Positions 48,290 to 62,689 of a DNA stretch of 64,000 bases are shown in pieces (within the stretch, counting starts at the first letter, position 1; each line of letters opens with the position of its first letter). This stretch comes from Rhabditoides inermis. Taxonomy: Eukaryota > Nematoda > Chromadorea > Rhabditida > Rhabditidae. Made by a program: the position numbers and the translations under genes. Below the pieces are notes generated by a model. The model had not been told where the DNA came from and did not search any database. It saw only the letters and a program-made list of their open reading frames with translations. The DNA is taken from positions 1,292,501 to 1,356,500 of the forward strand of contig CAWZYM010000114.1 in assembly GCA_963966185.1 (NCBI GenBank), read 5' to 3'.

Positions 48290-49649
48290 CTACAAATTCG
48301 CCCGACGATTTTCTCTCTCTCGCTCCACTCTTCTCTCCGCGAGATCGACTCGGACCAAAGTCTGGTCGAACTCGTCCGCCCATCGAATGAAGTATGGGCG
48401 TCGACTAAAAACGGCATAAGAAACTAATCTGAAAGTATGAATCTTCGAAACACTCGTCGCTACAAATTCGCCCGACGATTTTCTCTCTCTCGCTCCACCC
48501 TCCTCTTCACGAGATCGACTCGGACCAAGGTCTGGTCGAACTCGTCCGCCCATCGAATGAAGTATGGGCGTCGACTAAAAACGGCATAAGAAACTAATCT
48601 GAAAGTATGAATCTTCGGAACACTCGTCGCTACAAATTCGCCCGACGATTTTCTCTCTCTCGCTCCACTCTTCTCTCCGCGAGATCGACTCGGACCTCGG
48701 TGTGGTCGAACTCGTCCGCCCATCAAATGAACTATGGGCGTCGACTAAAAACGGCATAAGAAACTGATCTGAAAGTATGAATCTTCGAAACACTCGTCGC
48801 TACAAATTCGCCCGACGATTTTCTCTCTCTCGCTCCACTCTTCTCTCCGCGAGATCGACTCGGACCTCGGTGTGGTCGAACTCGTCCGCCCATCAAATGA
48901 AGTATGGGCGTCGACTAAAAACGGCATAAGAAACTGATCTGAAAGTATGAATCTTCGAAACACTCGTCGCTACAAATTCGCCCGACGATTTTCTCTCTCT
49001 CGCTCCACTCTTCTCTCCGCGAGATCGACTCGGACCAAAGTCTGGTCGAACTCGTCCGCCCATCGAATGAAGTATGGGCGTCGACTAAAAACGGCATAAG
49101 AAACTAATCTGAAAGTATGAATCTTCGAAACACTCGTCGCTACAAATTCGCCCGACGATTTTCTCTCTCTCGCTCCACCCTCCTCTTCACGAGATCGACT
49201 CGGACCAAGGTCTGGTCGAACTCGTCCGCCCATCGAATGAAGTATGGGCGTCGACTAAAAACGGCATAAGAAACTAATCTGAAAGTATGAATCTTCGGAA
49301 CACTCGTCGCTACAAATTCGCCCGACGATTTTCTCTCTCTCGCTCCACTCTTCTCTCCGCGAGATCGACTCGGACCTCGGTGTGGTCGAACTCGTCCGCC
49401 CATCAAATGAACTATGGGCGTCGACTAAAAACGGCATAAGAAACTGATCTGAAAGTATGAATCTTCGAAACACTCGTCGCTACAAATTCGCCCGACGATT
49501 TTCTCTCTCTCGCTCCACTCTTCTCTCCGCGAGATCGACTCGGACCTCGGTGTGGTCGAACTCGTCCGCCCATCAAATGAACTATGGGCGTCGACTGAAA
49601 ATGGCATCAGAAACTGATCTGAAAGTATGAATCTTCGAAACACTCGTCG
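48290..49649 (+). repeat. 680-bp (4-monomer) tandem duplication in block F
   Basis: Two adjacent copies begin near 48290 and 48970. Each has the order GGACCAAAG monomer, GGACCAAGG monomer, CTTCGGAACAC monomer and CGGTGTGG monomer. Confidence 0.8.
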
Positions 49650-52600
49650 CTACAAATTCGCCCGACGATTTTTTGTCTCTCGCTCCACTCTCCTCTCCGC
49701 GAGATAGACTCGGACCTCGGTCTGGTCGAACTCGTCCGCCCATCAAATGAACTATGGGCGTCGACTAAAAACGGCATAAGAAACTGATCTGAAAGTATGA
49801 ATCTTCGAAACACTCGTCGCTACAAATTCGCCCGACGATTTTCTCTCTCTCGCTCCACTCTCCTCTTCACGAGATCGACTCGGACCAAGGTCTGGTCGAA
49901 CTCGTCCGCCCATCGAATGAAGTATGGGCGTCGACTAAAAACGGCATAAGAAACTGATCTGAAAGTATGAATCTTCGAAACACTCGTCGCTACAAATTCG
50001 CCCGACGATTTTCTCTCTCTCGCTCCACTCTTCTCTCCGCGAGATCGACTCGGACCAAAGTCTGGTCGAACTCGTCCGCCCATCGAATGAAGTATGGGCG
50101 TCGACTAAAAACGGCATAAGAAACTAATCTGAAAGTATGAATCTTCGAAACACTCGTCGCTACAAATTCGCCCGACGATTTTCTCTCTCTCGCTCCACCC
50201 TCCTCTTCACGAGATCGACTCGGACCTCGGTGTGGTCGAACTCGTCCGCCCATCAAATGAACTATGGGCGTCGACTAAAAACGGCATAAGAAACTGATCT
50301 GAAAGTATGAATCTTCGAAACACTCGTCGCTACAAATTCGCCCGACGATTTTCTCTCTCTCGCTCCACTCTTCTCTCCGCGAGATCGACTCGGACCTCGG
50401 TGTGGTCGAACTCGTCCGCCCATCAAATGAACTATGGGCGTCGACTGAAAATGGCATCAGAAACTGATCTGAAAGTATGAATCTTCGAAACACTCGTCGC
50501 TACAAATTCGCCCGACGATTTTCTCTCTCTCGCTCCACTCTTCTCTCCGCGAGATAGACTCGGACCTCGGTGTGGTCGAACTCGTCCGCCCATCAAAGGA
50601 ACTATGGGCGTCGACTAAAAATGGCATCAGAAACTGATCTGAAAGTATGAATCTTCGAAACACTCGTCGCTACAAATTCGCCCGACGATTTTCTCTCTCT
50701 CGCTCCACTCTTCTCTCCGCGAGATCGACTCGGACCTCGGTCTGGTCGAACTCGTCCGCCCATCAAATGAACTATGGGCGTCGACTGAAAATTGCATCAG
50801 AAACTGATCTGAAAGTATGAATCTTCGAAACACTCGTCGCTACAAATTCGCCCGACGATTTTTTTGTCTCTCGCTCCACTCTCCTCTCCGCGAGTTAGAC
50901 TCGGACATCGGTCTGGTCGAACTCGTCCGCCCATCAAATGAACTACGGGCGTCGACTAAAAACGGCATAAAAAACTAATCTGAAAGTATGAATCTTCGAA
51001 ACACTCGTCGCTACAAATTCGCCCGACGATTTTTTGTCTCTCGCTCCACTCTCCTCTCCGCGAGATAGACTCGGACATCGGTCTGGTCGAACTCGTCCGC
51101 CCATCAAATGAACTATGGGCGTCGACTAAAAACGGCATAAGAAACTAATCTGAAAGTATGAATCTTCGAAACACTCGTCGCTACAAATTCGCCCGACGAT
51201 TTTCTCTCTCTCTCGCTCCACTCTTCTCTCCGCGAGATCGACTCGGACCTCGGTCTGGTCGAACTCGTCCGCCCATCAAATGAACTATGGGCGTCGACTA
51301 AAAATGGCATGAGAAACTGATCTGAAAGTATGAATCTTCGAAACACTCGTCGCTACAAATTCGCCCGACGATTTTTTGTCTCTCGCTCCACTCTCCTCTC
51401 CGCGAGATAGACTCGGACCTCGGTCTGGTCGAACTCGTCCGCCCATCAAATGAACTATGGGCTTCGAATAAAAACGGCATAAGAAACTGATCTGAAAGTA
51501 TGAATCTTCGAAACACTCGTCGCTACAAATTCGCCCGACGATTTTCTCTCTCTCGCTCCACTCTCCTCTTCACGAGATCGACTCGGACCAAGGTCTGGTC
51601 GAACTCGTCCGCCCATCGAATGAAGTATGGGCGTCGACTAAAAACGGCATAAGAAACTGATCTGAAAGTATGAATCTTCGAAACACTCGTCGCTACAAAT
51701 TCGCCCGACGATTTTCTCTCTCTCGCTCCACTCTTCTCTCCGCGAGATCGACTCGGACCTCGGTGTGGTCGAACTCGTCCGCCCATCAAATGAACTATGG
51801 GCGTCGACTAAAAACGGCATAAGAAACTGATCTGAAAGTATGAATCTTCGAAACACTCGTCGCTACAAATTCGCCCGACGATTTTCTCTCTCTCGCTCCA
51901 CTCTTCTCTCCGCGAGATCGACTCGGACCTCGGTGTGGTCGAACTCGTCCGCCCATCAAATGAACTATGGGCGTCGACTGAAAATGGCATCAGAAACTGA
52001 TCTGAAAGTATGAATCTTCGAAACACTCGTCGCTACAAATTCGCCCGACGATTTTCTCTCTCTCGCTCCACTCTTCTCTCCGCGAGATAGACTCGGACCT
52101 CGGTGTGGTCGAACTCGTCCGCCCATCAAATGAACTATGGGCGTCGACTAAAAATGGCATCAGAAACTGATCTGAAAGTATGAATCTTCGAAACACTCGT
52201 CGCTACAAATTCGCCCGACGATTTTCTCTCTCTCGCTCCACTCTTCTCTCCGCGAGATCGACTCGGACCTCGGTCTGGTCGAACTCGTCCGCCCATCAAA
52301 TGAACTATGGGCGTCGACTAAAAATTGCATCAGAAACTGATCTGAAAGTATGAATCTTCGAAACACTCGTCGCTACAAATTCGCCCGACGATTTTTTTGT
52401 CTCTCGCTCCACTCTCCTCACCGCGAGATAGACTCGGACCTCGGTCTGGTCGAACTCGTCCGCCCATCAAATGAACTATGGGCGTCGACTAAAAATGGCA
52501 TGAGAAACTGATCTGAAAGTATGAATCTTCGAAACACTCGTCGCTACAAATTCGCCCGACGATTTTTTGTCTCTCGCTCCACTCTCCTCTCCGCGAGATA

Positions 52601-55600
52601 GACTCGGACATCGGTCTGGTCGAACTCGTCCGCCCATCAAATGAACTATGGGCGTCGACTGAAAACGGCATCAGAAACTGATTTGAAAGTATGAATCTTC
52701 GAAACACTCGTCGCTACAAATTCGCCCGACGATTTTTTGTCTCTCGCTCCACTCTCCTCTCCGCGAGATCGACTCGGACCTCGGTCTGGTCGAACTCGTC
52801 CGCCCATCAAATGAACTATGGGCGTCGACTAAAAACGGCATAAGATACTGATCTGAAAGTATGAATCTTCGAAACACTCGTCGCTACAAATTCGCCCGAC
52901 GATTTTTTGTCTCTCGCTCCACTCTCCTCTCCGCGAGATAGACTCGGACCTCGGTCTGGTCGAACTCGTCCGCCCATCAAATGAACTACGGGCGTCGACT
53001 AAAAACGGCATAAGAAACTGATCTGAAAGTATGAATCTTCGAAACACTCGTCGCTACAAATTCGCCCGACGATTTTTTGTCTCTCGCTCCACTCTCCTCT
53101 CCGCGAGATAGACTCGGACCTCGGTCTGATCGAACTCGTCCGCCCATCAAATGAACTATGGGCGTCGACTAAAAACGGCATAAGAAACTGATCTGAAAGT
53201 ATGAATCTTCGAAACACTCGTCGCTACAAATTCGCCCGACGATTTTTTGTCTCTCGCTCCACTCTCCTCTCCGCGAGATAGACTCGGACATCGGTCTGGT
53301 CGAACTCGTCCGCCCATCAAATGAACTATGGGCGTCGACTAAAAATGGCATCAGAAACTGATCTGAAAGTATGAATCTTCGAAACACTCGTCGCTACAAA
53401 TTCGCCCGACGATTTTTTGTCTCTCGCTCCACTCTCCTCTCCGCGAGATAGACTCGGACCTCGGTCTGGTCGAACTCGTCCGCCCATCAAATGAACTATG
53501 GGCGTCGACTAAAAATGGCATCAGAAACTGATCTGAAAGTATGAATCTTCGAAACACTCGTCGCTACAAATTCGCCCGACGATTTTTTGTCTCTCGCTCC
53601 ACTCTCCTCTCCGCGAGATAGACTCGGACCTCGGTCTGGTCGAACTCGTCCGCCCATCGAATGAAGTATGGGCGTCGACTAAAAACGGCATAAGAAACTA
53701 ATCTGAAAGTATGAATCTTCGAAACACTCGTCGCTACAAATTCGCCCGACGATTTTCTCTCTCTCGCTCCACCCTCCTCTTCACGAGATCGACTCGGACC
53801 AAGGTCTGGTCGAACTCGTCCGCCCATCGAATGAAGTATGGGCGTCGACTAAAAACGGCATAAGAAACTAATCTGAAAGTATGAATCTTCGAAACACTCG
53901 TCGCTACAAATTCGCCCGACGATTTTCTCTCTCTCGCTCCACCCTCCTCTTCACGAGATCGACTCGGACCAAGGTCTGGTCGAACTCGTCCGCCCATCGA
54001 ATGAAGTATGGGCGTCGACTAAAAACGGCATAAGAAACTAATCTGAAAGTATGAATCTTCGGAACACTCGTCGCTACAAATTCGCCCGACGATTTTCTCT
54101 CTCTCGCTCCACTCTTCTCTCCGCGAGATCGACTCGGACCTCGGTGTGGTCGAACTCGTCCGCCCATCAAATGAACTATGGGCGTCGACTAAAAACGGCA
54201 TAAGAAACTGATCTGAAAGTATGAATCTTCGAAACACTCGTCGCTACAAATTCGCCCGACGATTTTCTCTCTCTCGCTCCACTCTTCTCTCCGCGAGATC
54301 GACTCGGACCTCGGTGTGGTCGAACTCGTCCGCCCATCAAATGAACTATGGGCGTCGACTAAAAATGGCATCAGAAACTGATCTGAAAGTATGAATCTTC
54401 GAAACACTCGTCGCTACAAATTCGCCCGACGATTTTCTCTCTCTCGCTCCACTCTTCTCTCCGCGAGATCGACTCGGACCTCGGTCTGGTCGAACTCGTC
54501 CGCCCATCAAATGAACTATGGGCGTCGACTAAAAATTGCATCAGAAACTGATCTGAAAGTATGAATCTTCGAAACACTCGTCGCTACAAATTTGCCCGAC
54601 GATTTTTTTGTCTCTCGCTCCACTCTCCTCTCCGCGAGATAGACTCGGACCTCGGTCTGGTCGAACTCGTCCGCCCATCAAATGAACTATGGGCGTCGAC
54701 TAAAAATGGCATGAGAAACTGATCTGAAAGTATGAATCTTCGAAACACTCGTCGCTACAAATTCGCCCGACGATTTTTTGTCTCTCGCTCCACTCTCCTC
54801 TCCGCGAGATAGACTCGGACATCGGTCTGGTCGAACTCGTCCGCCCATCAAATGAACTATGGGCGTCGACTGAAAACGGCATGAGAAACTAATCTGGAAG
54901 TATGAATCTTCGAAACACTCGTCGCTACAAATTCGCCCGACGATTTTTTTGTCTCTCGCTCCACTCTCCTCTCCGCGAGATAGACTCGGACCTCGGTGTG
55001 GTCGAACTCGTCCGCCCATCAAATGAACTATGGGCGTCGACTAAAAATGGCATCAGAAACTGATTTGAAAGTATGAATCTTCGAAACACTCGACGCTACA
55101 AATTCGCCCGACGATTTTTTGTCTCTCGCTCCACTCTCCTCTCCGCGAGATCGACTCGGACCTCGGTCTGGTCGAACTCGTCCGCCCATCAAATGAACTG
55201 TGGGCGTCGACTAAAAACGGCATAAGATACTGATCTGAAAGTATGAATCTTCGAAACACTCGTCGCTACAAATTCGCCCGACGATTTTTTGTCTCTCGCT
55301 CCACTCTCCTCTCCGCGAGATAGACTCGGACCTCGGTCTGGTCGAACTCGTCCGCCCATCAAATGAACTACGGGCGTCGACTAAAAACGGCATAAGAAAC
55401 TGATCTGAAAGTATGAATCTTCGAAACACTCGTCGCTACAAATTCGCCCGACGATTTTTTGTCTCTCGCTCCACTCTCCTCTCCGCGAGATAGACTCGGA
55501 CCTCGGTCTGGTCGAACTCGTCCGCCCATCAAATGAACTATGGGCGTCGACTAAAAACGGCAAAAGAAACTGATCTGAAAGTATGAATCTTCGAAACACT

Positions 55601-55924
55601 CGTCGCTACAAATTCGCCCGACGATTTTTTGTCTCTCGCTCCACTCTCCTCTCCGCGAGATAGACTCGGACATCGGTCTGGTCGAACTCGTCCGCCCATC
55701 AAATGAACTATGGGCGTCGACTAAAAATGGCATCAGAAACTGATCTGAAAGTATGAATCTTTGAAACACTCGTCGCTACAAATTCGCCCGACGATTTTTT
55801 GTCTCTCGCTCCACTCTCCTCTCCGCGAGATAGACTCGGACCTCGGTCTGGTCGAACTCGTCCGCCCATCAAATGAACTATGGGCGTCGACTAAAAATGG
55901 CATCAGAAACTGATCTGAAAGTAT

Positions 55925-58900
55925 GAATCTTCGAAACACTCGTCGCTACAAATTCGCCCGACGATTTTTTGTCTCTCGCTCCACTCTCCTCTCCGCGAGA
56001 TAGACTCGGACCTCGGTCTGGTCGAACTCGTCCGCCCATCAAATGAACTATGGGTGTCGACTAAAAACGGCATAAGAAACTGATTCTGAAAATATGAATC
56101 TTCGAAACACTCGTCGCTACAAATTCGCCCGACGATTTTTTGTCTCTCGCTCTACTCTCCTCTTCACGAGATCGACTCGGACCAAGGTCTGGTCGAACTC
56201 GTCCGCCCATCGAATGAAGTATGGGCGTCGACTAAAAACGGCATAAGAAACTAATCTGAAAGTATGAATCTTCGAAACACTCGTCGCTACAAATTCGCCC
56301 GACGATTTTCTCTCTCTCGCTCCACTCTTCTCTCCGCGAGATCGACTCGGACCTCGGTCTGGTCGAACTCGTCCGCCCATCAAATGAACTATGGGCGTCG
56401 ACTAAAAATGGCATGAGAAACTGATCTGAAAGTATGAATCTTCGAAACACTCGTCGCTACAAATTCGCCCGACGATTTTTTGTCTCTCGCTCCACTCTCC
56501 TCTCCGCGAGATAGACTCGGACCTCGGTCTGGTCGAACTCGTCCGCCCATCAAATGAACTACGGGCGTCGACTAAAAACGGCATAAGAAACTGATCTGAA
56601 AGTATGAATCTTCGAAACACTCGTCGCTACAAATTCGCCCGACGATTTTTTGTCTCTCGCTCCACTCTCCTCTCCGCGAGATAGACTCGGACCTCGGTCT
56701 GGTCGAACTCGTCCGCCCATCAAATGAACTATGGGCGTCGACTAAAAACGGCATAAGAAACTGATCTGAAAGTATGAATCTTCGAAACACTCGTCGCTAC
56801 AAATTCGCCCGACGATTTTTTGTCTCTCGCTCCACTCTCCTCTCCGCGAGATAGACTCGGACCTCGGTCTGGTCGAACTCGTCCGCCCATCAAATGAACT
56901 ATGGGCGTCGACTAAAAATGGCATCAGAAACTGATCTGAAAGTATGAATCTTCGAAACACTCGTCGCTACAAATTCGCCCGACGATTTTTTGTATCTCGC
57001 TCCACTCTCCTCTCCGCGAGATAGACTCGGACCTCGGTCTGGTCGAACTCGTCCGCCCATCAAATGAACTATGGGTGTCGACTAAAAACGGCATAAGAAA
57101 CTGATCTGAAAATATGAATCTTCGAAACACTCGTCGCTACAAATTCGCCCGACGATTTTTTGTCTCTCGCTCTACTCTCCTCTTCACGAGATCGACTCGG
57201 ACCAAGGTCTGGTCGAACTCGTCCGCCCATCGAATGAAGTATGGGCGTCGACTAAAAACGGCATAAGAAACTAATCTGAAAGTATGAATCTTCGAAACAC
57301 TCGTCGCTACAAATTCACCCGACGATTTTCTCTCTCTCGCTCCACTCTTCTCTCCGCGAGATCGACTCGGACCTCGGTCTGGTCGAACTCGTCCGCCCAT
57401 CAAATGAACTATGGGCGTCGACTAAAAATGGCATGAGAAACTGATCTGAAAGTATGAATCTTCGAAACACTCGTCGCTACAAATTCGCCCGACGATTTTT
57501 TGTCTCTCGCTCCACTCTCCTCTCCGCGAGATAGACTCGGACATCGGTCTGGTCGAACTCGTCCGCCCATCAAATCAACTATGGGCGTCGACTGAAAACG
57601 GCATGAGAAACTAATCTGGAAGTATGAATCTTCGAAACACTCGTCGCTACAAATTCGCCCGACGATTTTTTGTCTCTCGCTCCACTCTCCTCTCCGCGAG
57701 ATAGACTCGGACCTCGGTGTGGTCGAACTCGTCCGCCCATCAAATGAACTATGGGCGTCGACTAAAAATGGCATCAGAAACTGATTTGAAAGTATGAATC
57801 TTCGAAACACTCGTCGCTACAAATTCGCCCGACGATTTTTTGTCTCTCGCTCCACTCTCCTCTCCGCGAGATAGACTCGGACCTCGGTCTGGTCGAACTC
57901 GTCCGCCCATCAAATGAACTATGGGTGTCGACTAAAAACGGCATAAGAAACTGATTCTGAAAATATGAATCTTCGAAACACTCGTCGCTACAAATTCGCC
58001 CGACGATTTTTTGTCTCTCGCTCTACTCTCCTCTTCACGAGATCGACTCGGACCAAGGTCTGGTCGAACTCGTCCGCCCATCGAATGAAGTATGGGCGTC
58101 GACTAAAAACGGCATAAGAAACTGATCTGAAAGTATGAATCTTCGAAACACTCGTCGCTACAAATTCGCCCGACGATTTTCTCTCTCTCGCTCCACTCTT
58201 CTCTCCGCGAGATCGACTCGGACCTCGGTCTGGTCGAACTCGTCCGCCCATCAAATGAACTATGGGCGTCGACTAAAAATGGCATGAGAAACTGATCTGA
58301 AAGTATGAATCTTCGAAACACTCGTCGCTACAAATTCGCCCGACGATTTTTTGTCTCTCGCTCCACTCTCCTCTCCGCGAGATAGACTCGGACATCGGTC
58401 TGGTCGAACTCGTCCGCCCATCAAATCAACTATGGGCGTCGACTGAAAACGGCATGAGAAACTAATCTGGAAGTATGAATCTTCGAAACACTCGTCGCTA
58501 CAAATTCGCCCGACGATTTTTTGTCTCTCGCTCCACTCTCCTCTCCGCGAGATAGACTCGGACCTCGGTGTGGTCGAACTCGTCCGCCCATCAAATGAAC
58601 TATGGGCGTCGACTAAAAATGGCATCAGAAACTGATTTGAAAGTATGAATCTTCGAAACACTCGTCGCTACAAATTCGCCCGACGATTTTTTGTCTCTCG
58701 CTCCACTCTCCTCTCCGCGAGATAGACTCGGACCTCGGTCTGGTCGAACTCGTCCGCCCATCAAATGAACTATGGGTGTCGACTAAAAACGGCATAAGAA
58801 ACTGATTCTGAAAATATGAATCTTCGAAACACTCGTCACAAATTCGCCCGACGATTTTCTCTCTCTCTCGCTCCACTCTTCTCTCCGCGAGATCGACTCG

Positions 58901-61900
58901 GACCTCGGTCTGGTCGAACTCGTCCGCCCATCAAATGAACTATGGGCGTCGACTAAAAATGGCATGAGAAACTGATCTGAAAGTATGAATCTTCGAAACA
59001 CTCGTCGCTACAAATTCGCCCGACGATTTTTTGTCTCTCGCTCCACTCTCCTCTCCGCGAAATAGACTCGGACCTCGGTCTGGTCGAACTCGTCCGCCCA
59101 TCAAATGAACTATGGGCGTCGACTAAAAATGGCATCAGAAACTGATCTGAAAGTATGAATCTTCGAAACACTCGTCGCTACAAATTCGCCCGACGATTTT
59201 TTGTCTCTCGCTCCACTCTCCTCTCCGCGAGATAGACTCGGACCTCGGTCTGGTCGAACTCGTCCGCCCATCAAATGAACTATGGGTGTCGACTAAAAAC
59301 GGCATAAGAAACTGATTCTGAAAATATGAATCTTCGAAACACTCGTCGCTACAAATTCGCCCGACGATTTTTTGTCTCTCGCTCTACTCTCCTCTTCACG
59401 AGATCGACTCGGACCAAGGTCTGGTCGAACTCGTCCGCCCATCGAATGAAGTATGGGCGTCGACTAAAAACGGCATAAGAAACTAATCTGAAAGTATGAA
59501 TCTTCGAAACACTCGTCGCTACAAATTCGCCCGACGATTTTCTCTCTCTCGCTCCACTCTTCTCTCCGCGAGATCGACTCGGACCTCGGTCTGGTCGAAC
59601 TCGTCCGCCCATCAAATGAACTATGGGCGTCGACTAAAAATGGCATGAGAAACTGATCTGAAAGTATGAATCTTCGAAACACTCGTCGCTACAAATTCGC
59701 CCGACGATTTTTTGTCTCTCGCTCCACTCTCCTCTCCGCGAGATAGACTCGGACCTCGGTCTGGTCGAACTCGTCCGCCCATCAAATGAACTACGGGCGT
59801 CGACTAAAAACGGCATAAGAAACTGATCTGAAAGTATGAATCTTCGAAACACTCGTCGCTACAAATTCGCCCGACGATTTTTTGTCTCTCGCTCCACTCT
59901 CCTCTCCGCGAGATAGACTCGGACCTCGGTCTGGTCGAACTCGTCCGCCCATCAAATGAACTATGGGCGTCGACTAAAAACGGCATAAGAAACTGATCTG
60001 AAAGTATGAATCTTCGAAACACTCGTCGCTACAAATTCGCCCGACGATTTTTTGTCTCTCGCTCCACTCTCCTCTCCGCGAGATAGACTCGGACCTCGGT
60101 CTGGTCGAACTCGTCCGCCCATCAAATGAACTATGGGCGTCGACTAAAAATGGCATCAGAAACTGATCTGAAAGTATGAATCTTCGAAACACTCGTCGCT
60201 ACAAATTCGCCCGACGATTTTTTGTATCTCGCTCCACTCTCCTCTCCGCGAGATAGACTCGGACCTCGGTCTGGTCGAACTCGTCCGCCCATCAAATGAA
60301 CTATGGGTGTCGACTAAAAACGGCATAAGAAACTGATCTGAAAATATGAATCTTCGAAACACTCGTCGCTACAAATTCGCCCGACGATTTTTTGTCTCTC
60401 GCTCTACTCTCCTCTTCACGAGATCGACTCGGACCAAGGTCTGGTCGAACTCGTCCGCCCATCGAATGAAGTATGGGCGTCGACTAAAAACGGCATAAGA
60501 AACTAATCTGAAAGTATGAATCTTCGAAACACTCGTCGCTACAAATTCACCCGACGATTTTCTCTCTCTCGCTCCACTCTTCTCTCCGCGAGATCGACTC
60601 GGACCTCGGTCTGGTCGAACTCGTCCGCCCATCAAATGAACTATGGGCGTCGACTAAAAATGGCATGAGAAACTGATCTGAAAGTATGAATCTTCGAAAC
60701 ACTCGTCGCTACAAATTCGCCCGACGATTTTTTGTCTCTCGCTCCACTCTCCTCTCCGCGAGATAGACTCGGACATCGGTCTGGTCGAACTCGTCCGCCC
60801 ATCAAATCAACTATGGGCGTCGACTGAAAACGGCATGAGAAACTAATCTGGAAGTATGAATCTTCGAAACACTCGTCGCTACAAATTCGCCCGACGATTT
60901 TTTGTCTCTCGCTCCACTCTCCTCTCCGCGAGATAGACTCGGACCTCGGTGTGGTCGAACTCGTCCGCCCATCAAATGAACTATGGGCGTCGACTAAAAA
61001 TGGCATCAGAAACTGATTTGAAAGTATGAATCTTCGAAACACTCGTCGCTACAAATTCGCCCGACGATTTTTTGTCTCTCGCTCCACTCTCCTCTCCGCG
61101 AGATAGACTCGGACCTCGGTCTGGTCGAACTCGTCCGCCCATCAAATGAACTATGGGTGTCGACTAAAAACGGCATAAGAAACTGATTCTGAAAATATGA
61201 ATCTTCGAAACACTCGTCGCTACAAATTCGCCCGACGATTTTTAGTCTCTCGCTCTACTCTCCTCTTCACGAGATCGACTCGGACCAAGGTCTGGTCGAA
61301 CTCGTCCGCCCATCGAATGAAGTATGGGCGTCGACTAAAAACGGCATAAGAAACTGATCTGAAAGTATGAATCTTCGAAACACTCGTCGCTACAAATTCG
61401 CCCGACGATTTTCTCTCTCTCGCTCCACTCTTCTCTCCGCGAGATCGACTCGGACCTCGGTCTGGTCGAACTCGTCCGCCCATCAAATGAACTATGGGCG
61501 TCGACTAAAAATGGCATGAGAAACTGATCTGAAAGTATGAATCTTCGAAACACTCGTCGCTACAAATTCGCCCGACGATTTTTTGTCTCTCGCTCCACTC
61601 TCCTCTCCGCGAGATAGACTCGGACATCGGTCTGGTCGAACTCGTCCGCCCATCAAATCAACTATGGGCGTCGACTGAAAACGGCATGAGAAACTAATCT
61701 GGAAGTATGAATCTTCGAAACACTCGTCGCTACAAATTCGCCCGACGATTTTTTGTCTCTCGCTCCACTCTCCTCTCCGCGAGATAGACTCGGACCTCGG
61801 TGTGGTCGAACTCGTCCGCCCATCAAATGAACTATGGGCGTCGACTAAAAATGGCATCAGAAACTGATTTGAAAGTATGAATCTTCGAAACACTCGTCGC

Positions 61901-62047
61901 TACAAATTCGCCCGACGATTTTTTGTCTCTCGCTCCACTCTCCTCTCCGCGAGATAGACTCGGACCTCGGTCTGGTCGAACTCGTCCGCCCATCAAATGA
62001 ACTATGGGTGTCGACTAAAAACGGCATAAGAAACTGATTCTGAAAAT
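55925..62047 (+). repeat. 3232-bp (19-monomer) higher-order repeat with nested 851-bp repeats
   Basis: The block from about 55925 to 58815 recurs at 59157-62047 (for example TTTGTATCTCGC near 56991 and 60223, and AAATTCACCCG near 57311 and 60543). Nested 851-bp (5-monomer plus 1) repeats are marked by GATTCTGAAAATATG near 57954, 58803, 61186 and 62037 and by CATCAAATCAAC near 57571, 58422, 60803 and 61654. Confidence 0.8.
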
Positions 62048-62689
62048 ATGAATCTTCGAAACACTCGTCGCTACAAATTCGCCCGACGATTTTTTGTCTC
62101 TCGCTCTACTCTCCTCTTCACGAGATCGACTCGGACCAAGGTCTGGTCGAACTCGTCCGCCCATCGAATGAAGTATGGGCGTCGACTAAAAACGGCATAA
62201 GAAACTGATCTGAAAGTATGAATCTTCGAAACACTCGTCGCTACAAATTCGCCCGACGATTTTCTCTCTCTCGCTCCACTCTTCTCTCCGCGAGATCGAC
62301 TCGGACCAAAGTCTGGTCGAACTCGTCCGCCCATCGAATGAAGTATGGGCGTCGACTAAAAACGGCATAAGAAACTAATCTGAAAGTATGAATCTTCGAA
62401 ACACTCGTCGCTACAAATTCGCCCGACGGTTTTCTCTCTCTCGCTCCACTCTTCTCTCCGCGAGATCGACTCGGACCTCGGTGTGGTCGAACTCGTCCGC
62501 CCATCAAATGAACTATGGGCGTCGACTAAAAATGGCATGAGAAACTGATCTGAAAGTATGAATCTTCGAAACACTCGTCGCTACAAATTCGCCCGACGAT
62601 TTTTTGTCTCTCGCTCCACTCTCCTCTCCGCGAGATAGACTCGGACATCGGTCTGGTCGAACTCGTCCGCCCATCAAATCAACTATGGG